DNA of 19,506 nt, from positions 21,316 to 40,821 of the forward strand of contig DBTM01000003.1 in assembly GCA_002307055.1 (NCBI GenBank), written 5' to 3'. The notes below the pieces were generated by a model. It saw only the letters and a list, made by a program, of their open reading frames with translations. It ran no database searches and was not told the origin of the DNA. How positions within the stretch are numbered: position 1 is the stretch's first letter; the number at the start of each line of letters is the position of its first letter. This document shows, one piece after another, positions 8,135 to 14,827 of the stretch. Made by a program: the position numbers and the translations under genes. The DNA is from Clostridiales bacterium UBA1316. GTDB taxonomy: Bacteria; Bacillota; Clostridia; Oscillospirales; Oscillospiraceae.

Positions 8135-8635
8135 TCATTCTTTAAGATATTTTTGCAGATTTTTCTTTGCCCTCTGCACTCGTTTTTTACAAGCCTCGAC
8201 GGAAATACCAAGATCCTTTGCAGCCTCAAGCATTGTGTATTTCTCAATTGCAATTTTCTTCAGAAGTTTATAGTCTTCGTTGTTAACTAAATCAGAATAC
8301 ATCAAATCCATATTGTCTTCGCATGAATTATTTGTATTATCAATAATTGAATTCTCCTCGAAATCAATTGAAGAAACTATTAAGTTGTTTAAACGAGCTC
8401 TACTTCGGATCATATTTTTTATAACGTATTTGAGCGTGTTTACCAACCAGCCCTTTGGATTTGCGCTTGCTAATAAATCATCGGCCTTAGCACACGCTAT
8501 TCTAAATGTGTCCTGGACGGCTTCCTCAGCCAATGGGCGGTCATTCAGAGCGCATTGTGCATAGGCCGATAATGAATAGTACATGTTAGTGTATAGTTCT
8601 TCAATCATTCGCTCTTGGTTTTTATCTAATACCAT
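8135..8635 (-). CDS. ECF-family RNA polymerase sigma factor
   Basis: 166 residues from the ATG at 8635, preceded by GGTGA at 5 nt. An in-frame ATG at 8689 lies only about 10 nt from the predicted transcription start and lacks a ribosome binding site. Region 2 covers about 15-85 (LYTNMYYSLSAYAQCAL, PLAEEAVQDTFRIACAKADD, PKGWLVNTLKYVIKNMI). Region 4 covers about 120-165 (MLEAAKDLGISVEACKKRVQ). It heads the operon sigma, membrane anti-sigma, exported protein. A consensus housekeeping promoter precedes it, so the operon does not depend only on its own sigma factor. It differs in sequence from the sigma factor at 2419-2976; the two are not recent duplicates. Confidence 0.85.
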   Translation of the reverse strand: MVLDKNQERMIEELYTNMYYSLSAYAQCALNDRPLAEEAVQDTFRIACAKADDLLASANPKGWLVNTLKYVIKNMIRSRARLNNLIVSSIDFEENSIIDNTNNSCEDNMDLMYSDLVNNEDYKLLKKIAIEKYTMLEAAKDLGISVEACKKRVQRAKKNLQKYLKE

Positions 8636-8706
8636 TCGATCACCGTTCACAATCTCGCGTTTATATGAAAATCTATAAATACGAAGCATGTCGTTTTTCT
8701 ATGGAA

Positions 8707-8735
8707 ATTATAATATATTGTGGAATTTTGTTCAA
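8707..8735 (-). promoter_or_regulatory. Consensus sigma-A promoter of the sigma/anti-sigma/exported-protein operon
   Basis: On the minus strand, TTGAAC (8735-8730) and TATAAT (8712-8707) are separated by exactly 17 nt. Transcription would begin near 8700, about 65 nt before the chosen sigma start at 8635. Confidence 0.8.
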
Positions 8736-8934
8736 GCCTTCTTTCTCTTCTTCTATGGAGGATTGTCTAGTAAGTCCTTTGCTAGAATATTGTGGTTTTA
8801 TGTCCCTTTTTGAGGTGAAGTAAACACAAGATTATGAATGGATAAATTACTGAAGATTGAACTATCTATCTTCAAAGGAACTCCGAGTGCGAGGCAAGAT
8901 ACTTAAGCATTGCATAAATCGAAAACATATATAG

Positions 8935-9018
8935 TTATAGGGCAAACTTTCCGAAAGAAAAGGACGCAAAGCCGAAGGGTCTAAGGTGTATCACTTACAC
9001 TATGACAGCCTGGTTGCA
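8935..9018 (+). promoter_or_regulatory. c-di-GMP-I riboswitch (GEMM)
   Basis: The conserved GEMM core is visible in order: GGGCAAAC, a CTTTCCGAAAG stem-loop with the GAAA tetraloop, GGACGCAAAGCC, GGGTCTAAGG, a variable stem (GTGTA/TACAC), then ATGACAGCCTGGTTGC. This is the class I c-di-GMP aptamer, in which a G, an A and a C in these blocks contact the ligand. An intrinsic terminator follows at 9023-9071, so ligand binding probably decides between stop and read-through. The next plus-strand genes are the Orf7-like gene, xis and int, about 300 nt or more downstream. No clear promoter was found upstream. Confidence 0.9.
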
Positions 9019-9022
9019 AAAG

Positions 9023-9071
9023 ACTCTGTGTCCGATAACGCCTTTTTGGCATTCTCGACACAGAGTTTTTT
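9023..9071 (+). terminator. Expression-platform terminator of the c-di-GMP riboswitch
   Basis: ACTCTGTGTC (9023-9032) pairs with GACACAGAGT (9057-9066), with a smaller inner hairpin and a run of six T at 9066-9071. It starts 5 nt after the aptamer, as in transcription-terminating riboswitches. Confidence 0.85.
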
Positions 9072-9093
9072 GTTCCTCTTAATAAAAGAAGCC

Positions 9094-9125
9094 CCCACCA
9101 AATAAAAAAAAGGTAATTTGGCGGG
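9094..9125 (-). terminator. Minus-strand terminator-like hairpin
   Basis: On the minus strand CCCGCCAAAT (9125-9116) pairs with ATTTGGTGGG (9103-9094), then GGCTTCTTTTATT follows. Orientation suggests it stops transcription running leftwards, out of the recombination module into the riboswitch region. Confidence 0.55.
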
Positions 9126-9152
9126 TCAAATAGTCATTCCCAAAACAAATGT

Positions 9153-9178
9153 CCCTCCAAATTCACGTGTTTGGAGGG
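9153..9178 (+). terminator. Plus-strand terminator-like hairpin, similar to the one on the other strand
   Basis: CCCTCCAAA (9153-9161) pairs with TTTGGAGGG (9170-9178), followed by CGCTTCTTGTTTTT. It resembles the minus-strand hairpin at 9094-9125 in both stem and tail. Plus-strand read-through past the riboswitch must cross this second stop before reaching the gene at 9369. Confidence 0.55.
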
Positions 9179-9324
9179 CGCTTCTTGTTTTTCAAGTTTA
9201 TTTTCGATGAAAATGGACCGCAAATAAGCGGTCTGGCGTGATGAAGCGGACTTTTTTGAGTGCTGTTTAGTCACCCGGGTATCCCATATTAGCTATTCCG
9301 TCGGCTGCCGGTCACCGCCATCTT

Positions 9325-9356
9325 CGTTTCGATTTGGCCAGTTAAAAATCGAAACG
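9325..9356 (+). promoter_or_regulatory. 11-bp hairpin abutting the ribosome binding site of the Orf7-like gene
   Basis: CGTTTCGATTT (9325-9335) pairs perfectly with AAATCGAAACG (9346-9356) around a 10-nt loop. The 3' arm runs into the GGAGG ribosome binding site of the gene at 9369. It could control translation or be an operator. Its right arm recurs at 10161-10173. Confidence 0.55.
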
Positions 9357-9368
9357 GAGGAAAGTCAC

Positions 9369-9794
9369 ATGACAAAGATTAACTTACGGGAGTATTACCC
9401 TTTCCAAAAATATGACAATGTTATCGAAGTCGCTGATGAGGTCGCCGAGGCTATATGCGAATCTGAAAGGACAGAGGCCGCTTATCAGCGCCGCATATAC
9501 CGCCACAAAGCATATTACTCACTCGACCGGGATGACGGCACGGAGTATGATGCCGTGTTCGTATCACTTTCGCCCTGTGAGCTCTACGAGCGTAAGATTA
9601 CATATGAGCAGCTTCATGCGGCAATTACACAGCTGCCGGATATTCAGGCGAAACGAATTTACGCTCATTACTTTATGGGAATGAGCCAGGTTTCCATTGC
9701 AAGAGCGGAAGGCGTCAGCCGTAAAGCAATATGTGTTTCAATAGCACATGGACTACAGAATTTGGAACGGATCTTAAAAAATCTTTTTATTTAG
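9369..9794 (+). CDS. Sigma-70 region 4-like protein of ICE recombination module (Tn916 Orf7-like)
   Basis: 141 residues, with a strong ribosome binding site (CGGAGGAAAG) 8 nt before ATG. The first half is charged and acidic. The second half carries a sigma region 4 helix-turn-helix at about 95-138 (LPDIQAKRIYAHYFMGMSQV, SIARAEGVSRKAICVSIAHG). Its position ahead of xis and int is that of Tn916 orf7, whose product is needed for transcription in Tn916-like elements. There is no region 2, so it is not a full sigma factor. It may activate the downstream recombination genes; no target promoter was identified. Confidence 0.8.
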   Translation: MTKINLREYYPFQKYDNVIEVADEVAEAICESERTEAAYQRRIYRHKAYYSLDRDDGTEYDAVFVSLSPCELYERKITYEQLHAAITQLPDIQAKRIYAHYFMGMSQVSIARAEGVSRKAICVSIAHGLQNLERILKNLFI

Positions 9795-9873
9795 GGGTAA
9801 CAAGAGCCCTGAAAATGTCATGGTTATTGAGAGGATGTTTTTCTCTCAACTGAAGCTTGAAAATTGAATAAGT

Positions 9874-10150
9874 GATATCTGGGATACGTTGGGTGCGTGA
9901 GCCGATGAGGACAAGCCAAGCGGCAGGTACGCCATGACCCCTGTGAAGGGTGAGCGATCAATACCTCTGCCGCAGGCAGGCCTTGGCAAGCCTGCTGGTG
10001 ATGATGTCGTGCACCCGATAATGATACTTCCGTTCAGTCACAGCCCGAGCGTGATCAAACCGTCGCAGGCAATGAGGACGGCCCGCCATCATTATGGGGG
10101 GAGGTGCGATTCCTATGAGGGCGGATATGCCGCCGCCCGTCCCAAATATC
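9874..10150 (+). ncRNA. Unidentified structured RNA between the Orf7-like gene and xis
   Basis: Nested complementary segments are visible: 9874-9884 with 10140-10150 (10 of 11 pairs); 9891-9899 with 10008-10016 (9 pairs, two G-T); inside it 9920-9929 with 9962-9973 (10 pairs, 2-nt bulge), 9937-9940 with 9948-9951, and 9976-9981 with 9990-9995. A second branch has 10018-10025 with 10088-10095 (8 pairs), 10038-10041 with 10051-10054 and 10060-10064 with 10077-10081. A GGCGG/CCGCC hairpin follows near 10120-10137. The region is more GC-rich than its flanks. An open frame over 9934-10155 has no codon-like character. Strand is assigned from the flanking genes. I could not match it to a named RNA class. 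Confidence 0.65.
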
Positions 10151-10160
10151 TGTGAGCAAT

Positions 10161-10173
10161 AATCGAAACGGAG
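10161..10173 (+). repeat. Second copy of AATCGAAACGGAG
   Basis: The 13-mer AATCGAAACGGAG at 9347-9359 (before the Orf7-like gene) is repeated exactly at 10161-10173, just after the structured RNA. The second copy does not precede an evident start codon at ribosome-binding distance. It may be a protein binding site or a duplicated leader fragment. Confidence 0.5.
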
Positions 10174-10181
10174 ATGGATAG

Positions 10182-10236
10182 CCGCGCCGGTGAATTGGTT
10201 TTTATCTTAAAACGACCATACCGACAACCGGCGCGG
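10182..10236 (+). repeat. GC-rich inverted repeat upstream of xis
   Basis: CCGCGCCGGT (10182-10191) is exactly complementary to ACCGGCGCGG (10227-10236) across a 35-nt spacer. No T-run follows, so it is not a typical terminator. It may be the end of the structured RNA domain or an RNA switch element. Confidence 0.6.
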
Positions 10237-10265
10237 ACTTTCCGTTCTCCAATAGACGTATCGAA

Positions 10266-10321
10266 ATGTCAAACATAGGTTTAATTCCTATTTACATATC
10301 CGTTCGTCCTTTTTTTGACAT
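10266..10321 (+). repeat. Inverted repeat ATGTCAAA/TTTGACAT before xis
   Basis: ATGTCAAA at 10266-10273 and TTTGACAT at 10314-10321 are perfect inverted copies 40 nt apart, enclosing a small ATAGG/CCTAT hairpin. They lie 56 nt upstream of the xis start. They could be operator or recombination-protein sites. Confidence 0.45.
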
Positions 10322-10376
10322 GTAACAAAAAATCGGCGAAAATTGCCACATTAGAATTTTGGAAAGGAGACTTACA

Positions 10377-10595
10377 ATGTTTACGAGTTTTGAAGAACTG
10401 CCCCTTACTATGAACGCAACTGATGTTGCCGTAGCGCTCAGAATCTCAAAAGCTGCTGCCTATCAGCTGTTAAGATCTTCGGGTTTCCCAACGATTCACA
10501 TAGGTACACGTCCGCTCGTAGGGAAAGACCGATTCATTCAATGGATGGAAAAACAGGCAGAAAAACAATCGGATATTGAATCAACCACAATTTGA
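10377..10595 (+). CDS. xis: Excisionase / MerR-type winged helix DNA-binding protein
   Basis: 72 residues from ATG at 10377; AAAGGAG lies 8-9 nt upstream, which favours this start over an in-frame TTG at 10359. It contains one helix-turn-helix of the excisionase type (LTMNATDVAVALRISKAAAY, then QLLRSSGFPTIHIGTRPLVG), as in small Xis proteins of ICEs and phages. The stop lies 31 nt before the integrase start, so the two are probably co-transcribed. Xis would bend DNA at the element ends and favour excision. The assignment rests on size, fold and position directly before int. Confidence 0.82.
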   Translation: MFTSFEELPLTMNATDVAVALRISKAAAYQLLRSSGFPTIHIGTRPLVGKDRFIQWMEKQAEKQSDIESTTI

Positions 10596-10626
10596 AACGT
10601 AAGCTACGTGATAAGGAATGATACCA

Positions 10627-11826
10627 ATGGGGTCAAAAAAAACGAGAAAAGGGAACAATGAAGGCACGATCAGAAAACGGTCTGATGGAAGATGGGAAGC
10701 AAGGTATACCGTCGGATATGACGATGACGGGAAGCAAGTGCAGAGGTCAATTTACGGTAAAACACGCGCCGAGGTGTCTCAGCAACTAAATCAGACACTG
10801 GTCAGCATGGCGGCAAATGAGTATGTTGCGCCGAATAAAATGACTGTCGAAATGTGGCTTGAAACATGGCTACGGAATTATGCTCAGGTCACAATTAGAC
10901 CATCTACATATATTTCTTATGAGGGATACATCTATAATCACATAAAACCAAAGCTGGGGACTCTGCTGCTGCAGGATCTAACGACAGACAGGCTGCAGGC
11001 CTTCTATAATGACAGGACTTCGAAGGGCCGGGTTGACGGCAAAGGCGGGCTATCCGCAAAAACCTTGAGGAACATGCATAATATGCTCCATGAAGCGCTG
11101 GACCAAGCGATGAAAAATCGGTTAAGCTCTCAGAATGCATCAAATGCCTGTGTTCTGCCGAAACAGCACAAAAAGGAAATAAATATCTTGTCAAGAGCTG
11201 AACAGGCAAGTCTTATGACATGCCTGACTTCAGAAAGGCTGGGTTTTGCCGTTCTGCTTGATCTGTCAACGGGCATGCGAATCGGCGAGCTTTGCTGCCT
11301 GCGGTGGACGGATATCGACATGGATCGGCGGCTGATTTTGGTGCGGCGAACCCTCCAAAGGGTAAAATCAAGCCTGATCGACAGAGCGAAAGACCCGGAT
11401 TACAGAACAAAAATACTCGAAGGCATGGTCAAAACGGACAATGGTTATCGTGATATTCCAATCCAAGATAAGGTTTTTACGAAGCTTCTTGAGTACAGGC
11501 TGATGCAGCATGCGGAAAAAGAACTCGCTGGTTGTGCGTATGACGACAACGGATATGTCTTTGCCAATCAAATAGGACGAGCCACTGAACCGGCAACAAT
11601 GCGCGACATGTTTAACCGGCTCCTGGCTGAAGCAAAACTCAGCCATTACAACTTCCACGCCTTGCGGCATACGTTTGCCACAAGAGCTGTTGAAAACGGG
11701 GTCCCCATCAAAGCCGTCAGCGACATATTAGGCCATTCTACCGTTCAACTGACGATGGATCTTTATTGCCATGCTTCCGTTGAGCTCAAGCGCGACGCTG
11801 TAAATATGATGGCTGATTTGTGGTGA
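10627..11826 (+). CDS. int: Tyrosine recombinase (integrase) of the ICE
   Basis: 399 residues from the ATG at 10627; the ATG at 10618 directly abuts AAGGA and cannot use it. The N-terminal arm-binding domain is at about 10-55 (GTIRKRSDGRWEARYTVGYD). A core-binding SAM-like domain follows at about 70-175, then the catalytic domain. Active-site residues are Arg218 (TGMRIGEL), Lys269 (VKTDNGYRDI), His344 and Arg347 (HALRHTFA), His370 (LGHSTVQL) and Tyr380 (DLYCH), so all are present. The N-terminus differs from the Tn916 Int that I know, and fits enzymes that integrate into tRNA 3' ends. A tRNA relic 110-140 nt downstream supports that target. Confidence 0.92.
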   Translation: MGSKKTRKGNNEGTIRKRSDGRWEARYTVGYDDDGKQVQRSIYGKTRAEVSQQLNQTLVSMAANEYVAPNKMTVEMWLETWLRNYAQVTIRPSTYISYEGYIYNHIKPKLGTLLLQDLTTDRLQAFYNDRTSKGRVDGKGGLSAKTLRNMHNMLHEALDQAMKNRLSSQNASNACVLPKQHKKEINILSRAEQASLMTCLTSERLGFAVLLDLSTGMRIGELCCLRWTDIDMDRRLILVRRTLQRVKSSLIDRAKDPDYRTKILEGMVKTDNGYRDIPIQDKVFTKLLEYRLMQHAEKELAGCAYDDNGYVFANQIGRATEPATMRDMFNRLLAEAKLSHYNFHALRHTFATRAVENGVPIKAVSDILGHSTVQLTMDLYCHASVELKRDAVNMMADLW

Positions 11827-11838
11827 TGTGCCGGTTGA

Positions 11839-11855
11839 AAGGGTCATCTAAGGGT
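11839..11855 (+). repeat. Putative integrase arm-site repeat, ICE end
   Basis: AAGGGTCATCTAAGGGT contains two AAGGGT units 11 nt apart. A 15-of-17 match lies at 19375-19391 at the same distance from the second tRNA end. Position just after int and near the core site suggests arm-type binding sites of the recombinase. This is inference from the paired layout. Confidence 0.55.
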
Positions 11856-11899
11856 AAACCCAATACTGCGACAAGCGAAAAAATCATTAGAAAGTACTA

Positions 11900-11932
11900 A
11901 AAGCACACGATTTCTTATGGATCGTGTGCTTT
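11900..11932. terminator. 12-bp perfect hairpin between int and the tRNA relic
   Basis: AAAGCACACGAT (11900-11911) pairs with ATCGTGTGCTTT (11921-11932), with A/T flanks on both sides. It can end transcription of int on the plus strand. On the minus strand it would be the terminator just past a tRNA 3' end. The equivalent position at the other island end holds a different but equally strong palindrome (19436-19469). Confidence 0.75.
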
Positions 11933-11935
11933 CAC

Positions 11936-11975
11936 TAACTTTGGATGCAAGATTACAACCTGCGACCTTCGGGTT
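11936..11975 (-). pseudogene. Degenerate tRNA 3' end, candidate attachment site of the ICE
   Basis: Bases 11942-11970 match the tRNA 3' end at 19478-19506 in 23 of 29 positions, with the T-arm and CGACCTTC block best kept. GGGTT follows, as expected for the anticodon-stem side of methionine tRNAs. After that the tRNA match stops. It lies next to int, where the core attachment site of a tRNA-targeting ICE would be. The encoded CCA is not preserved. Confidence 0.65.
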
Positions 11976-12321
11976 GGCGAAATGAAGATTCTTTCTAGAA
12001 TTTCCTTTATTGAAAAAATGTGTCTACTTGATATCACATTCAAAATTTGTTTTCAGGCTTCGAGCAGCCAGTCCAGCAAAATTAAAGACAACTCTGCTTA
12101 TAGCTAAAGTCACATAATAAGTAATAAAAACACCCGATTAACACAAAGCGACTTCTAATTAATAATTCCTAAATCTCATGAAACTAGATTCATATGAATT
12201 CATCTATGCATTTTATGAATATTCTTGAAGGGTATTAATAAAAGATAAGACAAAAATGGCATGGTGTAAATCCTGGTTCTTTTAATACTTAAAGTTACCC
12301 GTGGTACTATTTTGAATGATT
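11976..12321. other. AT-rich non-coding stretch at the start of the island
   Basis: No open frame with a ribosome binding site, no tRNA and no strong terminator was found. The minus strand over about 12020-12090 shows a short coding-like run (NFAGLAARSLKTNFECD) that could be a relic. This marks the left edge of the island after the tRNA relic. Confidence 0.4.
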
Positions 12322-14259
12322 TTAAGGTTTTATGGTTACTGGAGCTGTGTCCTCAAACTCCCTTATAAACTGCGAGGCTGAAACACTTCGCCAATTATAT
12401 GGGCTAGCAGGAATATTCATATTCAAAGCTTCATTACCGGGTAGATTAATAAAAGAGCTTATGATCAAGGTACCGGGGTAATCATTTTTGCTACTTTTAC
12501 ACCTTGTAATGGCTACATAAAACAGCCGCCGTTGCTCTTCCAACTGTTTTTCAATGCTAATATCGCTCGATTTGTTCAACCGTGGTATTAGCTCTTCAAT
12601 TGCACTCATGACAACTACATACTTAGCACTTAGACCTTTTGATGCGTGTAAACTCATTATTCTGACATGGTCCCGCAGTGAAGTGTTTTCGGGGAATGAC
12701 ACTCTTTCAACAACAAAAGAATATATATCCTTAAACCATTCATCAAGGCCTTCTTTTTGTTCAATTCCTACCTCAAAAAAGGCTTCAGAAAGAATATTGC
12801 GGAAGTCAGTATTATCTTCGTTTTCTTCCGCGAGAATATCTAGCAATGCTTCGCTATTGCCATTAACAACAGATTTTATCTCTGTAAGCTTAGCCTTCGT
12901 TTTGGTAAATATGTCAGCTAATGTTGTTGAATAAGGTATTTTTATTCTATCAATTGCGAGTTGTTCCAAAGTATCATAAACAGATAGGTCAAATTTTGTT
13001 GCATATTCGACGATACGAGAATAGCTTTTGGTTCTATAATTTGAGCTACCATAACCAAGTATGTACCTCCATGCAACCATATCGTCTGGTTTAGCTAACA
13101 AATTAAGTAATGTAAAGCTATATCGTAACTCATCTGTACTTAATGCTGTTTCCCTGAAATATGATTTTGCACTAATTCCTAATTTGACTAGGGTATCACG
13201 TACTCTGTAACCAATTTTTCGGACAGGAGCTAGTATTAACACATCTTCTGGCTGTATAGCGCCTAAGGCGATTTCGCGGTAGATATTGTTGCTGATACCT
13301 CTTATTTCATCTTCGAGAGTCTTCCATTGAACAATAATAACATTTCCATTCTGATTCGATTCGAAAGGTTTTAGATTACCCAATGTTCGGTTGTTATTAT
13401 TACTAATCAGACGTGATGCCATAGCAACTACTTGTTTGGGGCATCTCCGGCATTCTGCAAAGTCTATAGCATCACAATCAGGATGAGTTCTAGGAAACTC
13501 TCGGATACCCTCAGGATGTGCATGCTTAAATGAATATATCGATTGATCATCATCGCCAATAATAACCAAGTTGCTATTAGTCGCCAGCAAATCAATTACT
13601 GCCTGCTCTGCTCTGTTTAAGTCTTGATATTCATCTACCAAGATATGATCAAATAATCCCAATTCAGTGCATTGTGGATTATTGCGCAGATAATGAAATG
13701 TTTCAATAATCATTTCTCCAAATAGCATTGAACGATGGATTTTTAACCATTTTTTAATTTCACGCTCAAATCGTCTGTCTATTTCATCAGATGGAAAGCC
13801 AGGGGTTTCTGACTGTAGGCGAGCCCAAGAAGCTTCGAAAGCTTGCAATCTATTTTGTTTGTCTCTTAAGTTTCCAAAACTACAATCCAAATCATACAGC
13901 ATTGGCTTTTGTTCAAAATCTAGCATTGGTCTTGGGTAACGTCCCGTACGTATAATAATGTCATGCTTATTGAGCAACCCAAAGCAAAGACTGTGGAGCG
14001 TCTTGGCGACTACTTTGTCAGAACCTATTACATTAACTGAACTGATTTCATTCCGCAGATCTTGTGCTGCTGTTCTTGTAAAGGTAACAGCAAGAACTCT
14101 ATTCGGATTTTGACCTTCTTCTAATAGCCTTGCAACTCGCCGCTGCAAGCCATATGATTTCCCTGTTCCAGGGCCAGCTACTACACGAATAATGCGTGAC
14201 GGATCAGAAGCAAATCTGTATGCAGGAGTTTGCTCTTCAATTCCCGTATTCCAGGCCAT
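12322..14259 (-). CDS. UvrD/PcrA-like superfamily 1 DNA helicase
   Basis: 645 residues from the ATG at 14259, with GGAGG 7 nt upstream; an in-frame ATG at 14286 lacks one. All main SF1A motifs are visible: Walker A AGPGTGKS (about 28-35), Ia VTFTRTAAQDLRNE, II VDEYQDLN (about 208-215), III GDDDQSIYSF (about 235), IV AECRRCP, V RIMSLHASKGL and VI RRLFYVAITRCK. It is shorter than chromosomal PcrA/UvrD (about 720-740) and lacks their C-terminal tail. It is the last gene of the HNH, NUDIX, helicase operon (41 nt after NUDIX). Similar small UvrD-like helicases serve as effector partners in Gabija (GajB), but no GajA-like OLD nuclease is present. It probably unwinds DNA for the neighbouring nuclease; that is inference. 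Confidence 0.88.
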   Translation of the reverse strand: MAWNTGIEEQTPAYRFASDPSRIIRVVAGPGTGKSYGLQRRVARLLEEGQNPNRVLAVTFTRTAAQDLRNEISSVNVIGSDKVVAKTLHSLCFGLLNKHDIIIRTGRYPRPMLDFEQKPMLYDLDCSFGNLRDKQNRLQAFEASWARLQSETPGFPSDEIDRRFEREIKKWLKIHRSMLFGEMIIETFHYLRNNPQCTELGLFDHILVDEYQDLNRAEQAVIDLLATNSNLVIIGDDDQSIYSFKHAHPEGIREFPRTHPDCDAIDFAECRRCPKQVVAMASRLISNNNNRTLGNLKPFESNQNGNVIIVQWKTLEDEIRGISNNIYREIALGAIQPEDVLILAPVRKIGYRVRDTLVKLGISAKSYFRETALSTDELRYSFTLLNLLAKPDDMVAWRYILGYGSSNYRTKSYSRIVEYATKFDLSVYDTLEQLAIDRIKIPYSTTLADIFTKTKAKLTEIKSVVNGNSEALLDILAEENEDNTDFRNILSEAFFEVGIEQKEGLDEWFKDIYSFVVERVSFPENTSLRDHVRIMSLHASKGLSAKYVVVMSAIEELIPRLNKSSDISIEKQLEEQRRLFYVAITRCKSSKNDYPGTLIISSFINLPGNEALNMNIPASPYNWRSVSASQFIREFEDTAPVTIKP

Positions 14260-14300
14260 GAGTACACCTCCAATATTGGCTAACAAATAATACTATGTTG

Positions 14301-14807
14301 TCAAATGTGAGTATATCCTTTATAGGCTAAATACGTCTTTAATGCACCTATATGTATTGGATAAAAAGTGTCACTTTCATAATATAGTGCGTAATATAGG
14401 TTTTTCAATGTTACCCAATGAATATTTCTGGATTCACCAGTTTGCTTCATCAGCTTGCCATTAGCCTTACACAAGAAAATAATCCCAACAATAGGGTAGC
14501 AACTCCCGAAATTCTGTTCGCATATAAAAGGTGAAAATGTTATTGTTCGATAATCATTGACATTAATAGTTTCTGATTTATTCTCGCCAATGACTTTGAT
14601 AATATTCAATCCGGTTTCTTCAAATATCTCGCGCCGAAGACAATCATAAATACTTTCATTACTTCTTATTCGTCCACCTGGAATTTCAAAAAAACCAGTT
14701 TCTTTGGATAAGTCATCCTTGTATCTTTCCTGAACAAGAATATATTCAGTATTATGTATCTTTTTTTCAATAATTGCGCCAACGCCTGATGCTACAAAAT
14801 TTTCCAT
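14301..14807 (-). CDS. NUDIX hydrolase
   Basis: 168 residues. A complete NUDIX box at 45-67 fits G-x5-E-x7-REUxEExGU: GGRIRSNE then CLRREIFEETGL. The box coordinates the metal that drives cleavage of a nucleoside diphosphate linked to another group. The rest of the sequence does not identify the substrate; NTPs, NAD-like dinucleotides and signalling nucleotides are possible. GGAG lies 10 nt before the ATG. The gene lies 20 nt after the HNH gene and 41 nt before the helicase, so it is part of one operon. In a defence setting it might remove or limit a nucleotide signal or alter the nucleotide pool; this is inferred. Confidence 0.88.
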   Translation of the reverse strand: MENFVASGVGAIIEKKIHNTEYILVQERYKDDLSKETGFFEIPGGRIRSNESIYDCLRREIFEETGLNIIKVIGENKSETINVNDYRTITFSPFICEQNFGSCYPIVGIIFLCKANGKLMKQTGESRNIHWVTLKNLYYALYYESDTFYPIHIGALKTYLAYKGYTHI

Positions 14808-14827
14808 CCAATACTTTCTCCACTAAA

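Noticed and set aside
9369..9794. Complete sigma factor
   Set aside because: Only a region 4-like helix-turn-helix is present. Without region 2 it cannot be a standard sigma factor.
9934..10155. Plus-strand open frame of 73 codons
   Set aside because: It lies across the paired segments of the structured RNA, has no ribosome binding site and has a composition unlike protein.
12554..12934. Plus-strand open frame of 126 codons
   Set aside because: It is opposite the conserved helicase domain and has no start signals.
12322..14259. Gabija system
   Set aside because: A UvrD-like helicase is present, but no OLD/TOPRIM nuclease (GajA) lies anywhere in the window.
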